This document shows positions 9,268 to 17,657 of a stretch of 64,000 nucleotides of DNA, piece after piece. Source of the DNA: Mesorhizobium amorphae CCNWGS0123 (GTDB lineage: Bacteria; Pseudomonadota; Alphaproteobacteria; Rhizobiales; Rhizobiaceae); the NCBI RefSeq assembly GCF_001686985.1, contig NZ_CP015318.1, positions 6,012,001 through 6,076,000 of the forward strand. Reading direction: 5' to 3'. A program made the position numbers and the translations under genes. Every line of letters starts with the position of its first letter. The stretch's first letter is position 1. A model generated the notes under the pieces. It worked only from the letters and a program-made list of their open reading frames with translations. It ran no database searches and was not told where the DNA came from.

Positions 9268-9510
9268 ATGAAAAAGACAATCCTCACCCTCGCAGCGGTG
9301 CTGGCGTTTTCAGGTGTGGCCTTCGCCGGCTCCACCCAGCCGACTAAGCAAGCGCCGGCTACGGCCTGCGTCCATACCAAGACCAATGTGAAGCTCGATT
9401 GCGGCACGACCGGCTCGGTCGAAAAGACCGGCGCGACCAAGACCGACGCAGCCAAGGGCCCGCGTCTCGGCATCGAGATCAACCCCTGGATCGTGCCCAG
9501 CACGTTCTGA
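9268..9510 (+). CDS. small secreted protein of unknown function
   Basis: An 80-residue protein beginning with a clear signal peptide (MKKTILTLAAVLAFSGVAFA, cleavage expected after AFA). The mature part is short, Thr/Lys rich, has two cysteines (TACVHTK and LDCGTT) and ends in PRLGIEINPWIVPSTF. The style resembles the small exported DUF680-like proteins abundant in Mesorhizobium, but I cannot assign the family firmly. The open frame runs further upstream, but the ATG at 9268 has a ribosome site (CCGGAGAC) and the signal peptide, so it is the start. A set of palindromes lies directly upstream. Confidence 0.65.
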   Translation: MKKTILTLAAVLAFSGVAFAGSTQPTKQAPATACVHTKTNVKLDCGTTGSVEKTGATKTDAAKGPRLGIEINPWIVPSTF

Positions 9511-9589
9511 GGTTTGATACCGCTGCGGCGGCGCTCTCCCCCCAAGGTCGACGACGCCGTGGCGGCTCAAATATGCGGATGAAGAAAAA

Positions 9590-9618
9590 GGCGGCAGGAA
9601 ATCCTGACCGCCCGTTTT
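9590..9618. terminator. bidirectional intrinsic terminator
   Basis: GGCGG-c-AGGA pairs with TCCT-ga-CCGCC around a two-base loop. On the minus strand the stem is followed by a run of five T, right after the 77-residue gene that ends at 9644. On the plus strand it is followed by CGTTTT, behind the secreted-protein gene. It probably serves both convergent transcripts. Confidence 0.65.
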
Positions 9619-9643
9619 CATGTCAGGGCGCTGCCCTGCCGAA

Positions 9644-9877
9644 TTACTTCTTGCGCTGTTTTCGCCCGGCCACAGTCTTGGCCTTGCCGGGCCTTGCGGG
9701 AGCGCCGGAGATGGAGGTCGAGGTGATCGATATCGGATCGCTGGCTGGGAACGTGTCCTCGAGGCCTTCCTCGAGTTCCTCTTCCGCACTCACCTCGTGA
9801 TCTCGTTCGCGTTCGAGCGAACGGACGGCAGCAGTCTTCCTGGCCGGCTTCGGCGCGGATTTCGGCGGCATCGGCAT
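9644..9877 (-). CDS. small conserved rhizobial protein of unknown function
   Basis: A 77-residue protein with a basic, Pro/Ala-rich N-terminus, an acidic centre (VSAEEELEEGLEDTFPASDP) and a basic tail ending in GRKQRKK. The centre motif, a run of acidic residues followed by DTFPASDPIS, recurs in many short Rhizobiales proteins without known function. I see no membrane segment or signal peptide. It is convergent with the secreted-protein gene, shares a terminator with it, and lies 57 bases beyond the end of soxG. Confidence 0.6.
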   Translation of the reverse strand: MPMPPKSAPKPARKTAAVRSLERERDHEVSAEEELEEGLEDTFPASDPISITSTSISGAPARPGKAKTVAGRKQRKK

Positions 9878-9934
9878 TCTCCCTCGGCCTGCGGAAGCAG
9901 AACGAGCCTGCGCGACAAACGTTCCTGACTCGCG

Positions 9935-10519
9935 CTACGCTGCCGCGTCGCTCGCTGCTTCCGATAGCAAAGTAAAGACATAGTCCGAGAACGAACGCCA
10001 GCATTCGACCCGGAAGGCGTCTGGTCCGCTGCGGAGCAGCACGATCTCGGACTTGCCCAGGATGGTGCGCGAAGCAGCACCCACCGGAAAGACTTCAAGC
10101 GACAGATCCTGCGGGCAGCCGCCATTGATCGCCGCGGCGGCGGCCGGACCGGTGACGGAAAAGGCAACGTTGCGGTGCGAGATGCCGACCGCCGAGTGCA
10201 GCGCGGCAACCTTGGCGCAATCGGCGAGCGGATCCTTTCCGGCCTCGTCGATGATCAGCCATTCGTCCGGTCCGAGCCACAGCGCCGTGCGGCCGGCCTT
10301 TGTCGCCGAAGTCTTCGGCTTTGTCGGCAAGGTCACGCCCAGCGCCTTCGAAAGCGCAGCCAAGGAAGCCTCCGGCGCGCGCAGCGAGATGCGCTCGGCC
10401 GGCGGCGTAATTTCGAGCTTGACGCCCGTTGCCGACACGCTGCGCCCGGCGAGCGCCGGGCGGCGCTCCGCCGTGGACGGCATTGCGGATGCATTGGTTT
10501 TTGCGGCAGCCTTAGCCAT
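9935..10519 (-). CDS. soxG: sarcosine oxidase subunit gamma
   Basis: A 194-residue protein matching the small gamma subunit of heterotetrameric sarcosine oxidase. Typical segments are LWLGPDEWLIID and the C-terminal region FRVECWRSFSDYVFTLL. The enzyme oxidises sarcosine to glycine, with tetrahydrofolate taking the methyl carbon as 5,10-methylene-THF and oxygen giving hydrogen peroxide. Gamma is a folded companion of the alpha-subunit folate domain. Its start overlaps the end of soxA by eight bases, so translation is coupled. It is the last gene of the operon. Confidence 0.93.
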   Translation of the reverse strand: MAKAAAKTNASAMPSTAERRPALAGRSVSATGVKLEITPPAERISLRAPEASLAALSKALGVTLPTKPKTSATKAGRTALWLGPDEWLIIDEAGKDPLADCAKVAALHSAVGISHRNVAFSVTGPAAAAAINGGCPQDLSLEVFPVGAASRTILGKSEIVLLRSGPDAFRVECWRSFSDYVFTLLSEAASDAAA

Positions 10520-13505
10520 TGAGGCGCTCCCCCTTCTCGTCGAAGAACACCATGCCGGTGACCTCCACTTCGATCACCCCGTTCGGCATCGGCACGTAGA
10601 GCGTCTCGCCCATGCGGTCGCGACCGCCGGCGACCAGCGCCAGGGCGATCGAGCGGCCGCAATTCTCCGACCAGTAGCTCGAGGTGACGTGGCCGATCAT
10701 CTTCATCGGGATCGCCTGCTTCGGGTCGGCGACGATCTGCGCGCCTTCTTCCAGCACCACTTTCGGATCCTTGGTTTTCAGGCCGACAAGCTGCTTGCGG
10801 CCCTTGGCGACCAGATCCGGCCGCGCCAAGCCACGAATCCCGACGAAGTCGGCCTTCTTCTTGCCGACCGCCCAGTCGAGGCCGGCATCGTTCGGCGTCA
10901 CCGTGCCGTCGGTGTCCTGGCCGACGATGATGTAGCCCTTTTCGGCGCGCAGCACGTGCATGGTCTCGGTGCCGTAGGCGACGGCGCCATGCTTCTGGCC
11001 CTCGGCCCACAGCACTTCCCATACGGCCTGGCCGTAATCGGCCGGCACATTGACCTCGAAGCCGCGCTCGCCGGTGAAAGACATGCGGAACAGCCTGGTC
11101 GGCACGCCGCAGATCTTGCCCTCGCGTACCGACATATGCGGCAGCGCCTCGTCCGACATGTCGATGCCCTCGACCAGCGGCGCGATGATGTCGCGCGACT
11201 TCGGCCCCTGCACGGCGATGACCGCCCATTGCTCGGTGATCGAGCTCAGCCAGACATTGAGATGCGGGAACTCGGTCTGGAGATAGTCTTCCATATGGTT
11301 CATGACGCGCGGCGCGCCGCCGGTCGTCGTCGTCACGTGGAAACGGTCCGGCGCCAGCCTGCCGACGACGCCGTCATCATAGATGAAACCGTCCTCGCGC
11401 AGCATGATGCCATAGCGGCAGCGGCCGGGTTCCAGCTTCTCCCACGGATTGGTGTAGAGCAGCTCCATGAACTTGGCCGCATCCGGCCCGACCACCTCGA
11501 TCTTGCCGAGTGTCGAGGCATCGAACAGGCCGGCTGTCTTGCGCACGCCGACGCATTCGCGGTCGACGGCGGCATGCATGTCCTCGCCGCCCTTCGGGAA
11601 ATACCAGGCGCGCTTCCACTGGCCGACATCCTCGAACACGGCACCTTGGGCCTCGGCCCAGGGATGGATCGCGGTCTTGCGGGTCGGATCGAAAAGCGGA
11701 CCCCGCGCGTGTCCGACGATCGAGCCGAAGGTGACCGGCGTATAGGGCGCGCGGAATGTGGTGAGGCCGACCTGCGGGATCGGCTTGCCCAGCGTCTCGG
11801 CGGCAATCGCCAGCCCATGCATGTTGGAGGTCTTGCCCTGGTCGGTCGCCATGCCGTTGGTGGTGAAGCGCTTGACGTGCTCGATCGAGTGCATGCCTTC
11901 ATGCACAGCCTGGCGGATGTCCTTGGCGGTGACGTCGTTCTGGAAATCGACGAAGGCCTTCACCGTCGTGTCCGGCCCGGCGCCGGGTGCTGCGCCCAAC
12001 ATGCCGCGCGACCAGCTTTCGCCGGCATCGACTTTCGGTTTCGTACCCTTGGCGGCTTTGGCGCCTGCGTCCCTCGCCGCCTTGGCGCCGGCCGCATAGG
12101 CCTCGTCGATCGTCGCCGACAGTCCGTCGGTGCCGTTGCAGGCGCCGACCGAAACGCAGTCCTGCGCATAGGTGCCGGGCACGAAGCGCTTGGTCTCATC
12201 GTTGAAGGCGACCTTGCCGCGCGACTGCGAAAACAAATGCACCGACGGCGTCCAGCCGGCCGACATCAGGATCGCGTCGACCGGGATGGTGCGCTCGCCG
12301 CCGCCATTCTTCGGCTGCACGGTCATCGAGGTCACCCGCAATTTACCGCCGGCGCGGACCACCGCGCGGCCGAAATTGATCTCGATGCCGAGCGCCCTCG
12401 CCTCGTCGATCACCGGCCCGGTCGGGTTGTCGCGCAGGTCGACGATGGCCGCGATATTGACGCCGGCCTTCTTGAGGTCGATCGCCGCCGCATAGGCGGA
12501 ATCATTGGCCGTATAGACGCCGACATTCTTGCCGACGGCAACGCCGTAATGGTTCAGGTAGGTGCGTGCGGCGGAAGCCAGCATGATGCCGGGACGGTCA
12601 TTGTCGGCAAACACCATGTGGCGCTCGATGGCGCCGGTCGCCAGCACGACGCGTTTGGCGCGGACCTGCCACAGCCGCTCGCGGGCCAGGTCGCGACCCG
12701 GGTTTTGCAGATGGTCGCTGACGCGCTCGACCAGCCCGACGAAATTCTGCGCGTAGTAGCCGAACGCCGTCGTGCGCGAGAGCACGCGGACGTTGGACAT
12801 GGCCTTCAGCTTGGCGATCGCACCTTGAGCCCAGGCAAAGCCATCCTGGCCATCGATCCTGGCACCGGTCTCGAAGCGCAGGCTGCCGCCGAACTCCGCC
12901 TGCTCGTCGGCGAGCATGACGCTGGCGCCGGATTCGGCTGCCGCAAGGGCCGCGGCAATGCCGGCGGCACCGCCACCCAGCACCAGCACGTCGCAATGCG
13001 CGAAGCGCGCCGCATAGTGGTCGGGATCAGGCTGGTCCGGCGACACGCCGAGGCCGGCCGCGGCGCGGATCTTCGGTTCGTAGAGGTTTTTCCACGCGGC
13101 CTTCGGCCACATGAAGGTCTTGTAGTAGAAGCCGGCCGAAAAGAATGGCGAGGCGATGTCGTTGACCGCGCCAACGTCGAAGGCGAGCGACGGCCAGCGG
13201 TTCTGCGACTGCGCGGCGAGCCCATCATAGAGCTCCTGCACGGTTGCCCGCACATTCGGCGTCTTGCGCGCCGCGTCGCGCGTCACCTGGACCAGCGCAT
13301 TGGGCTCTTCCGCGCCGGCGGACAGGAAGCCGCGCGGGCGATGGTATTTGAACGAGCGGCCGACGAGATGGACGCCGTTGGCAAGCAAGGCCGAGGCCAG
13401 CGTGTCGCCCTCGACGCCGGCGTAAGCCTGACCGTCGAAGCTGAAGCGGGCCGCCTTCGCCTGCTTGAGGCGCCCGGCACCGGGAATGCGGAACGCGCCG
13501 CTCAT
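10512..13505 (-). CDS. soxA: sarcosine oxidase subunit alpha
   Basis: The 997-residue large subunit. Domains in order are: an N-terminal 2Fe-2S-ferredoxin-like domain (SFKYHRPRGFLSAGAEEPN), a pyridine nucleotide-disulphide oxidoreductase domain with the dinucleotide motif VLVLGGGAAGIAAA near residue 172, the SoxA A3 domain, and a C-terminal folate-binding aminomethyltransferase (GCV_T) domain covering roughly the last 400 residues. The last domain transfers the one-carbon unit to THF. The length is normal for the family. Its start overlaps the soxD stop by four bases and its end overlaps soxG, as expected for the operon. Confidence 0.96.
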   Translation of the reverse strand: MSGAFRIPGAGRLKQAKAARFSFDGQAYAGVEGDTLASALLANGVHLVGRSFKYHRPRGFLSAGAEEPNALVQVTRDAARKTPNVRATVQELYDGLAAQSQNRWPSLAFDVGAVNDIASPFFSAGFYYKTFMWPKAAWKNLYEPKIRAAAGLGVSPDQPDPDHYAARFAHCDVLVLGGGAAGIAAALAAAESGASVMLADEQAEFGGSLRFETGARIDGQDGFAWAQGAIAKLKAMSNVRVLSRTTAFGYYAQNFVGLVERVSDHLQNPGRDLARERLWQVRAKRVVLATGAIERHMVFADNDRPGIMLASAARTYLNHYGVAVGKNVGVYTANDSAYAAAIDLKKAGVNIAAIVDLRDNPTGPVIDEARALGIEINFGRAVVRAGGKLRVTSMTVQPKNGGGERTIPVDAILMSAGWTPSVHLFSQSRGKVAFNDETKRFVPGTYAQDCVSVGACNGTDGLSATIDEAYAAGAKAARDAGAKAAKGTKPKVDAGESWSRGMLGAAPGAGPDTTVKAFVDFQNDVTAKDIRQAVHEGMHSIEHVKRFTTNGMATDQGKTSNMHGLAIAAETLGKPIPQVGLTTFRAPYTPVTFGSIVGHARGPLFDPTRKTAIHPWAEAQGAVFEDVGQWKRAWYFPKGGEDMHAAVDRECVGVRKTAGLFDASTLGKIEVVGPDAAKFMELLYTNPWEKLEPGRCRYGIMLREDGFIYDDGVVGRLAPDRFHVTTTTGGAPRVMNHMEDYLQTEFPHLNVWLSSITEQWAVIAVQGPKSRDIIAPLVEGIDMSDEALPHMSVREGKICGVPTRLFRMSFTGERGFEVNVPADYGQAVWEVLWAEGQKHGAVAYGTETMHVLRAEKGYIIVGQDTDGTVTPNDAGLDWAVGKKKADFVGIRGLARPDLVAKGRKQLVGLKTKDPKVVLEEGAQIVADPKQAIPMKMIGHVTSSYWSENCGRSIALALVAGGRDRMGETLYVPMPNGVIEVEVTGMVFFDEKGERLNG

Positions 13506-13813
13506 TTGGCAACCACTTCGTTGGAGTTTTTGGGCAGCTTCGACGGCTTCGGCTCGCCGGCCTTGTAGGTCATGATGAACTTGTCGGTCACGGTGTCACG
13601 CACGGCGTTGAAGAAGCGCGCGCAGCCATGCATGTGCCGCCAGCGCTCGTAGATGACGCCCTTGGGATTCGAGCGGATGAAGAAGAACTTCTCGAAATCG
13701 TCGTCGCTTTCGCCGGCCATATTGGTCGAGCGCGCAATATGCGCCTCGCCGGCGTTGCGGAACTCGAGTTCCGGGCGCTCTTCCTCGCAATAGGGGCAGC
13801 GGATGAGAAGCAT
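13502..13813 (-). CDS. soxD: sarcosine oxidase subunit delta
   Basis: A 103-residue zinc-binding subunit. The N-terminal CPYC pair (residues 6-9) and a later HMHGC segment provide the zinc ligands seen in the family, and RSNPKGVIYERWRH is diagnostic. It bridges alpha and beta in the tetramer. It is translated with soxA through a four-base overlap. It is separated from soxB by an additional gene (13826-14248) that is not an enzyme subunit. Confidence 0.95.
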   Translation of the reverse strand: MLLIRCPYCEEERPELEFRNAGEAHIARSTNMAGESDDDFEKFFFIRSNPKGVIYERWRHMHGCARFFNAVRDTVTDKFIMTYKAGEPKPSKLPKNSNEVVAK

Positions 13814-13825
13814 TGTGCTTGGTTC

Positions 13826-14248
13826 CTACAATTCGCCGTGGCCGACATGAGCGCCGGCCGGTTGATCGCAAAGCTTCTGGCCCAGGGTCGCGAAGGGCGC
13901 GACCTGCCGGATGCGTTCCTCGATGCTCGCCGCCGGACGGAACAGCTCGCGATCGGCCATATTGCCGAAAGTGAGCAGCACCGGATCGGTCGTCACGATG
14001 ACGTGGCGCGGCTGGAATGACTCACCGTCCTCGAGATCGGCCGGCCTGTTTTCCAGGAAGCTGACCACTTTCTGGCCACCGCTCCAGACGCAGGCCAGCA
14101 CGCCCGCATCGACGGAAAACGGCCATCCGGTCTCGTTTTCGGCGCGGCTGATCGGCTGCAGGCGCACCTCTTCAGCCGACGGAAAATGAAACATCCCCTG
14201 CTCGCTAGCGAGCACAAGCGGCACCGCGACGGCCATCTCGGTCATCAT
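13826..14248 (-). CDS. DUF2511-like protein inside the sarcosine oxidase operon
   Basis: A 140-residue protein between soxB and soxD. The start ATG at 14248 overlaps the soxB stop by one base, with a second Met immediately after. It is not one of the four enzyme subunits. The pattern GWPFSVDAGVLACVW followed 60-80 residues later by IRQVAPFATLGQKLCDQ resembles DUF2511/YebY-type proteins (W-P-x-T-V-D-x-G-x-L-x-C and a closing L-C), though here without a signal peptide. The two conserved cysteines may pair. Tight coupling to soxB and soxD suggests a role tied to sarcosine metabolism or enzyme assembly, which is inference. The family call is moderate. Confidence 0.7.
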   Translation of the reverse strand: MMTEMAVAVPLVLASEQGMFHFPSAEEVRLQPISRAENETGWPFSVDAGVLACVWSGGQKVVSFLENRPADLEDGESFQPRHVIVTTDPVLLTFGNMADRELFRPAASIEERIRQVAPFATLGQKLCDQPAGAHVGHGEL

Positions 14249-15501
14249 CAGTGCGCCACCGCCGCCGCCGCCGCCTCGTCGATCAGACGGCCGGTGCGGA
14301 AGCGCTCGATGGTGAAGGGGGCGTTGATCGGGTGCGGATCGTCCTTGGCGATGGTGTGGGCAAAGACATGGCCCGAACCCGGAGTCGCCTTGAAGCCGCC
14401 CGTACCCCAACCGCAATTGACATAGAGGCCGGGCACCGGCGTCTTGGCCAGGATTGGTGAGCGATCCGGCGTCACATCGACAATGCCGCCCCACGAACGC
14501 AGCATCTTCATGCGCGTGAAGATCGGGAACATCTCGCAGATGGCATCGAGCGTGTGCTGCAATATGTGCAGGCCGCCGGTCTGCGAATAGGAGACATACT
14601 GGTCGGTGCCGGCGCCGATCACCAGTTCGCCCTTGTCGGATTGCGAGATATAGGCGTGCACCGTGTTCGACATGATTACGCACGGCACCACCGGTTTGAC
14701 CGGCTCCGAGACCAGCGCCTGCAGCGGATAGCTTTCCAGCGGCATGCGCACGCCGGCCATGTTCATGATCACCGACGAATGACCCGCCGCCACCACGCCG
14801 ACCTTCTTCGCGCCGATGAAGCCGCGCGTCGTGTCAACGCCGGTGACGGCGCCGTTCGGTGCGCGCTTGACGCCAGTGACTTCGCAATTCTGGATGATGT
14901 GGACGCCGCGCGCCGAAGCGCCGCGCGCATAGCCCCAGGCGACCGCATCGTGGCGCGCCGTGCCGCCGCGCCGCTGCAAGGCGGCACCCACCACCGGATA
15001 ACGCGCCTGCTTGGAGATGTTGAGCGGCGGGCAGAATTCCTTCGCCTGCTCCGGCGTCAGCCATTCATTGTCGATGCCGTTCAGCCTGTTGGCATGGACA
15101 TGGCGCTTCAGCACCTGGATGTCGTGCACATTGTGCGCCAGCATCATGACGCCGCGCGCCGAATACATGACGTTGTAGTTGAGCTCCTGGCTCAGCCCAT
15201 CCCACAGCTTCAGCGCATGGTCGTAGATGCCGGCGCTTTCGTCATAGAGGTAGTTGGAGCGGATGATGGTGGTGTTGCGGCCGGTGTTGCCGCCGCCGAG
15301 CCAGCCCTTTTCCAGCACCGCGACATTGGTGATGCCGTGCACGGTGGCGAGATAGTAGGCGGTGGCCAGGCCATGACCGCCGGCGCCGACGATGATGACG
15401 TCGTATTCCTTCTTCGGCTCGGGCGAAGACCATTGCTCTTCCCAGCCCTTATGGCCGCGCATGGCCTCACGGGCGATGGCGAATACCGAATATTTCTTCA
15501 C
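14248..15501 (-). CDS. soxB: sarcosine oxidase subunit beta
   Basis: A 417-residue DAO-type flavoprotein with the FAD motif DVIIVGAGGHGLATAYYLA near residues 34-52 and C-terminal GLYVNCGWGTGGFKATPG. It carries the sarcosine-oxidising site; in known enzymes FAD and a covalent FMN bind to this subunit. The start has a short ribosome site, and nothing coding lies between it and the divergent SDR gene at 15765, so the operon promoter should be in that 263-base gap. Confidence 0.95.
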   Translation of the reverse strand: MKKYSVFAIAREAMRGHKGWEEQWSSPEPKKEYDVIIVGAGGHGLATAYYLATVHGITNVAVLEKGWLGGGNTGRNTTIIRSNYLYDESAGIYDHALKLWDGLSQELNYNVMYSARGVMMLAHNVHDIQVLKRHVHANRLNGIDNEWLTPEQAKEFCPPLNISKQARYPVVGAALQRRGGTARHDAVAWGYARGASARGVHIIQNCEVTGVKRAPNGAVTGVDTTRGFIGAKKVGVVAAGHSSVIMNMAGVRMPLESYPLQALVSEPVKPVVPCVIMSNTVHAYISQSDKGELVIGAGTDQYVSYSQTGGLHILQHTLDAICEMFPIFTRMKMLRSWGGIVDVTPDRSPILAKTPVPGLYVNCGWGTGGFKATPGSGHVFAHTIAKDDPHPINAPFTIERFRTGRLIDEAAAAAVAH

Positions 15502-15764
15502 GTTCTAGCCTCGCGGATGGGACGGCCGGGCCAGCAATCGGCCGGACGAGCGAGGTGTATCACTAGCGAAAAGGCGTTGCCACCCTTGCACTGTTTGCGA
15601 CGGCACTTGCCGTTTTGCGCCATGGCGGAAAAGACGCTTCTAATACGACCGATCAGCCCGCGTTGCGCTGAGCCCATTGCAGCTTTCGGGTGGCTCCGAC
15701 CAGCCGCATTTGCGACCAAGCATCCGATTGCCGGCAAGGCCGGCGCAAAAAAAGGATGCAAAAG

Positions 15765-16523
15765 ATGTTCGCACTCACCAACAAGGTCGCCATCGTCACC
15801 GGCGCCAGTTCCGGCATCGGCCGCGCCACGGCAAAACTGTTTGCCGAACAGGGTGCCAAAATGGTGGTCGCGGCCCGCCGTCAGGCGGAGCTCGATGCCT
15901 TGGTCGCCGAGATCGAGGATGCCGGCGGAACGGCCGTGGCGCTTGCCGGCGATGTCCGGGACGAGGCCTACGCGAAAGCGCTTGTCGAACTGGCGGTGGA
16001 AAGCTTCGGTGGTCTCGACATCGCCTTCAACAATGTCGGCGCCGTCGGCCAGATGGGGTCGATTTCCGACCTATCGCTGGAAGGATGGCGCGAGACGCTC
16101 GATACCAACCTCACCAGCGCGTTTCTCGGCGCGAAATACCAGGTGCCGGCGATGGTCGAGCGCGGCGGCGGTTCGCTGATCTTCACCTCGACCTTTGTCG
16201 GCCATACCGTCGGCATGCCCGGCATGACCAGCTATGCGGCAAGCAAGGCCGGCCTGATCGGTTTGACGCAGGTGCTTGCCGCCGAATACGGCCCGAAAGC
16301 CATTCGCGTCAATGCGCTCCTGCCGGGCGGCACCGATACGCCCGCGGCGACGTTCAAGACGCCGGAATCGCGGGCATTCGTCGAAAACCTGCATGCGTTG
16401 AAGCGCGTCGCCGAGCCTGAAGAGATCGCCCGCTCGGCGCTCTATCTGGCCTCCAACGCGTCGAGCTTCACCACCGGAACCGCACTGTTTGCCGATGGCG
16501 GCGTCTCGATCAACCGGACGTGA
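15765..16523 (+). CDS. SDR family oxidoreductase
   Basis: A 252-residue short-chain dehydrogenase with TGASSGIGRA near the N-terminus, the substrate Ser in FTSTFVG, YAASK and the C-terminal GGVS. The frame is open from 15690 and has an ATG at 15756, but the ATG at 15765 is the one placed eight bases after AAGGA and starts the family-like MFALTNKVAIVTG, so I prefer it. It is divergent from the sox operon. The substrate is not predictable. Confidence 0.9.
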   Translation: MFALTNKVAIVTGASSGIGRATAKLFAEQGAKMVVAARRQAELDALVAEIEDAGGTAVALAGDVRDEAYAKALVELAVESFGGLDIAFNNVGAVGQMGSISDLSLEGWRETLDTNLTSAFLGAKYQVPAMVERGGGSLIFTSTFVGHTVGMPGMTSYAASKAGLIGLTQVLAAEYGPKAIRVNALLPGGTDTPAATFKTPESRAFVENLHALKRVAEPEEIARSALYLASNASSFTTGTALFADGGVSINRT

Positions 16524-16634
16524 AGGGTTTTCCCGGCGAACAGGCATATTCGTCGCCTTGGCGCAGGCCGCCGGTCTTGCTTTTTCGGCACGATTTGGCG
16601 ATTCCGTTTCCCTGTCGAAAACAGGCAGGGACCC

Positions 16635-17021
16635 ATGCTGCTGATCAGAACCTATGTCGCCCAGAGCGCAATCGAAGGCGTCGGCGTGTTCGCCGCCGAG
16701 CCGATCCGCAGGGGCGCCTCGATATGGCGCCTCGATCCGGATTTCGACCGGCTGATCCCGGTGGAGAAATACGAGGCGGCACCCGCGCACCTCAAGGAAT
16801 TGCTCGACCGCTATGCCTATCCAAGCCCCGACCGTCCGGGCTTCATGGTCTATGAAGTCGACAACGGCCGTTTCATGAACCACGCCGAAAGGCCCAACAC
16901 GGATTTCTCGCGCTATGGCGGCGCGACCGCGACCCGCGACATCGCCGCCGGCGAGGAGATAACCTGCGACTACGGCGAGTTCTTCGAAGGTTTCGAGCAA
17001 CTCCATCTGGCCACAGCCTAG
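16635..17021 (+). CDS. SET domain-containing protein
   Basis: A 128-residue stand-alone SET fold, a lysine methyltransferase domain. Visible landmarks are IEGVGVFAAEPIRRGASIW at the start, the cofactor motif FMNHAERPNT near residue 75, and the C-terminal GEEITCDYGEFF containing the catalytic Tyr. There are no pre- or post-SET cysteines. Similar short SET proteins are widespread in Rhizobiales and their substrates are not established. ATG 16635 has a GGCAGGGA site in front. Confidence 0.88.
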   Translation: MLLIRTYVAQSAIEGVGVFAAEPIRRGASIWRLDPDFDRLIPVEKYEAAPAHLKELLDRYAYPSPDRPGFMVYEVDNGRFMNHAERPNTDFSRYGGATATRDIAAGEEITCDYGEFFEGFEQLHLATA

Positions 17022-17200
17022 GTTGAAAACCCAATCCGACGGCGACCGGCCGCGGTTTGGCCGCTCAGCCTCATTTCGGCTGTGGACAGCGCGGCCTGAT
17101 TCTGCTATCAGCCGCCACAATTCGTGGTGTAACTCGCCGCGGAGGCTCGTGGCTATGGCCGCTTGCCTGTTGATATCAAACCCGAAAGACAGGATTGCCC

Positions 17201-17464
17201 GTGCAGGTACTCGTCCGCGACAACAATGTTGATCAGGCGCTTCGCGCGCTGAAGAAAAAGATGCAGCGCGAAGGCATTTTCCGCGAAATGAAGATGCGCG
17301 GACATTACGAGAAGCCTTCCGAGAAGCGCGCCCGTGAAAAGGCCGAGGCCGTGCGCCGCGCCCGCAAGCTGGCCCGCAAGCGCGCCCAGCGCGAAGGCCT
17401 GCTGCCGATGACGCCGCGCCCGGTTGCGGCCGGTGCTGCCGGTGCAGCGCGTCCGCCGCGCTGA
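17201..17464 (+). CDS. rpsU: 30S ribosomal protein S21
   Basis: An 87-residue basic protein starting MQVLVRDNNVDQALRALKKK, the S21 signature, with the Arg/Lys-rich helix KRAREKAEAVRRARKLARK and a short Ala/Pro tail usual in rhizobia. S21 sits near the anti-Shine-Dalgarno end of 16S rRNA and aids initiation. I use the GTG at 17201 because AGGA ends six bases before it and the family begins at that residue; a TTG at 17195 is possible. A strong terminator follows. Confidence 0.95.
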   Translation: MQVLVRDNNVDQALRALKKKMQREGIFREMKMRGHYEKPSEKRAREKAEAVRRARKLARKRAQREGLLPMTPRPVAAGAAGAARPPR

Positions 17465-17499
17465 TATCGCCAATTTTTCGTCCTTTTCGAAGGATATCC

Positions 17500-17537
17500 A
17501 AGGTGGCGCGATGCGGAATCGCCGCCACCTTTTTGTT
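17500..17537 (+). terminator. intrinsic terminator of rpsU
   Basis: AAGGTGGCG at 17500-17508 pairs perfectly with CGCCACCTT at 17523-17531, with the RNA continuing as TTTGTTT. A small TCCTT-TTCG-AAGGA hairpin at 17481-17494 precedes it. Confidence 0.8.
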
Positions 17538-17600
17538 TAGAGTGACGTGCGTCCACCTGGACGCACAAAGTTCGCTCTAACACTTGCGACAATTTTCGAC
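17536..17600. repeat. palindromic intergenic element, probably a dispersed Rhizobiales repeat
   Basis: GTGCGTCC (17547-17554) and GGACGCAC (17559-17566) form a perfect 8-base stem with a 4-base loop, nested inside TTAGAG ... CTCTAA and followed by CACTTGCGACAATTTTCG. The arrangement resembles the short GCGTCC/GGACGC palindromic elements found many times between genes in Rhizobium and Mesorhizobium genomes. Only one copy is visible here, so the dispersed-repeat status is from memory of such genomes. Confidence 0.45.
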
Positions 17601-17657
17601 CCGGTTCGGAGAGGGAACGGACCTGACGGCGCGGCGGGCAGTGAGGACAGAGCAGAC

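Noticed and set aside
10053..13568. A very long open frame (over 1100 codons) on the plus strand
   Set aside because: It is the antisense of soxA and soxG. Codon pattern, His/Arg/Asp-rich composition and absence of any domain mark it as a shadow frame of GC-rich coding DNA.
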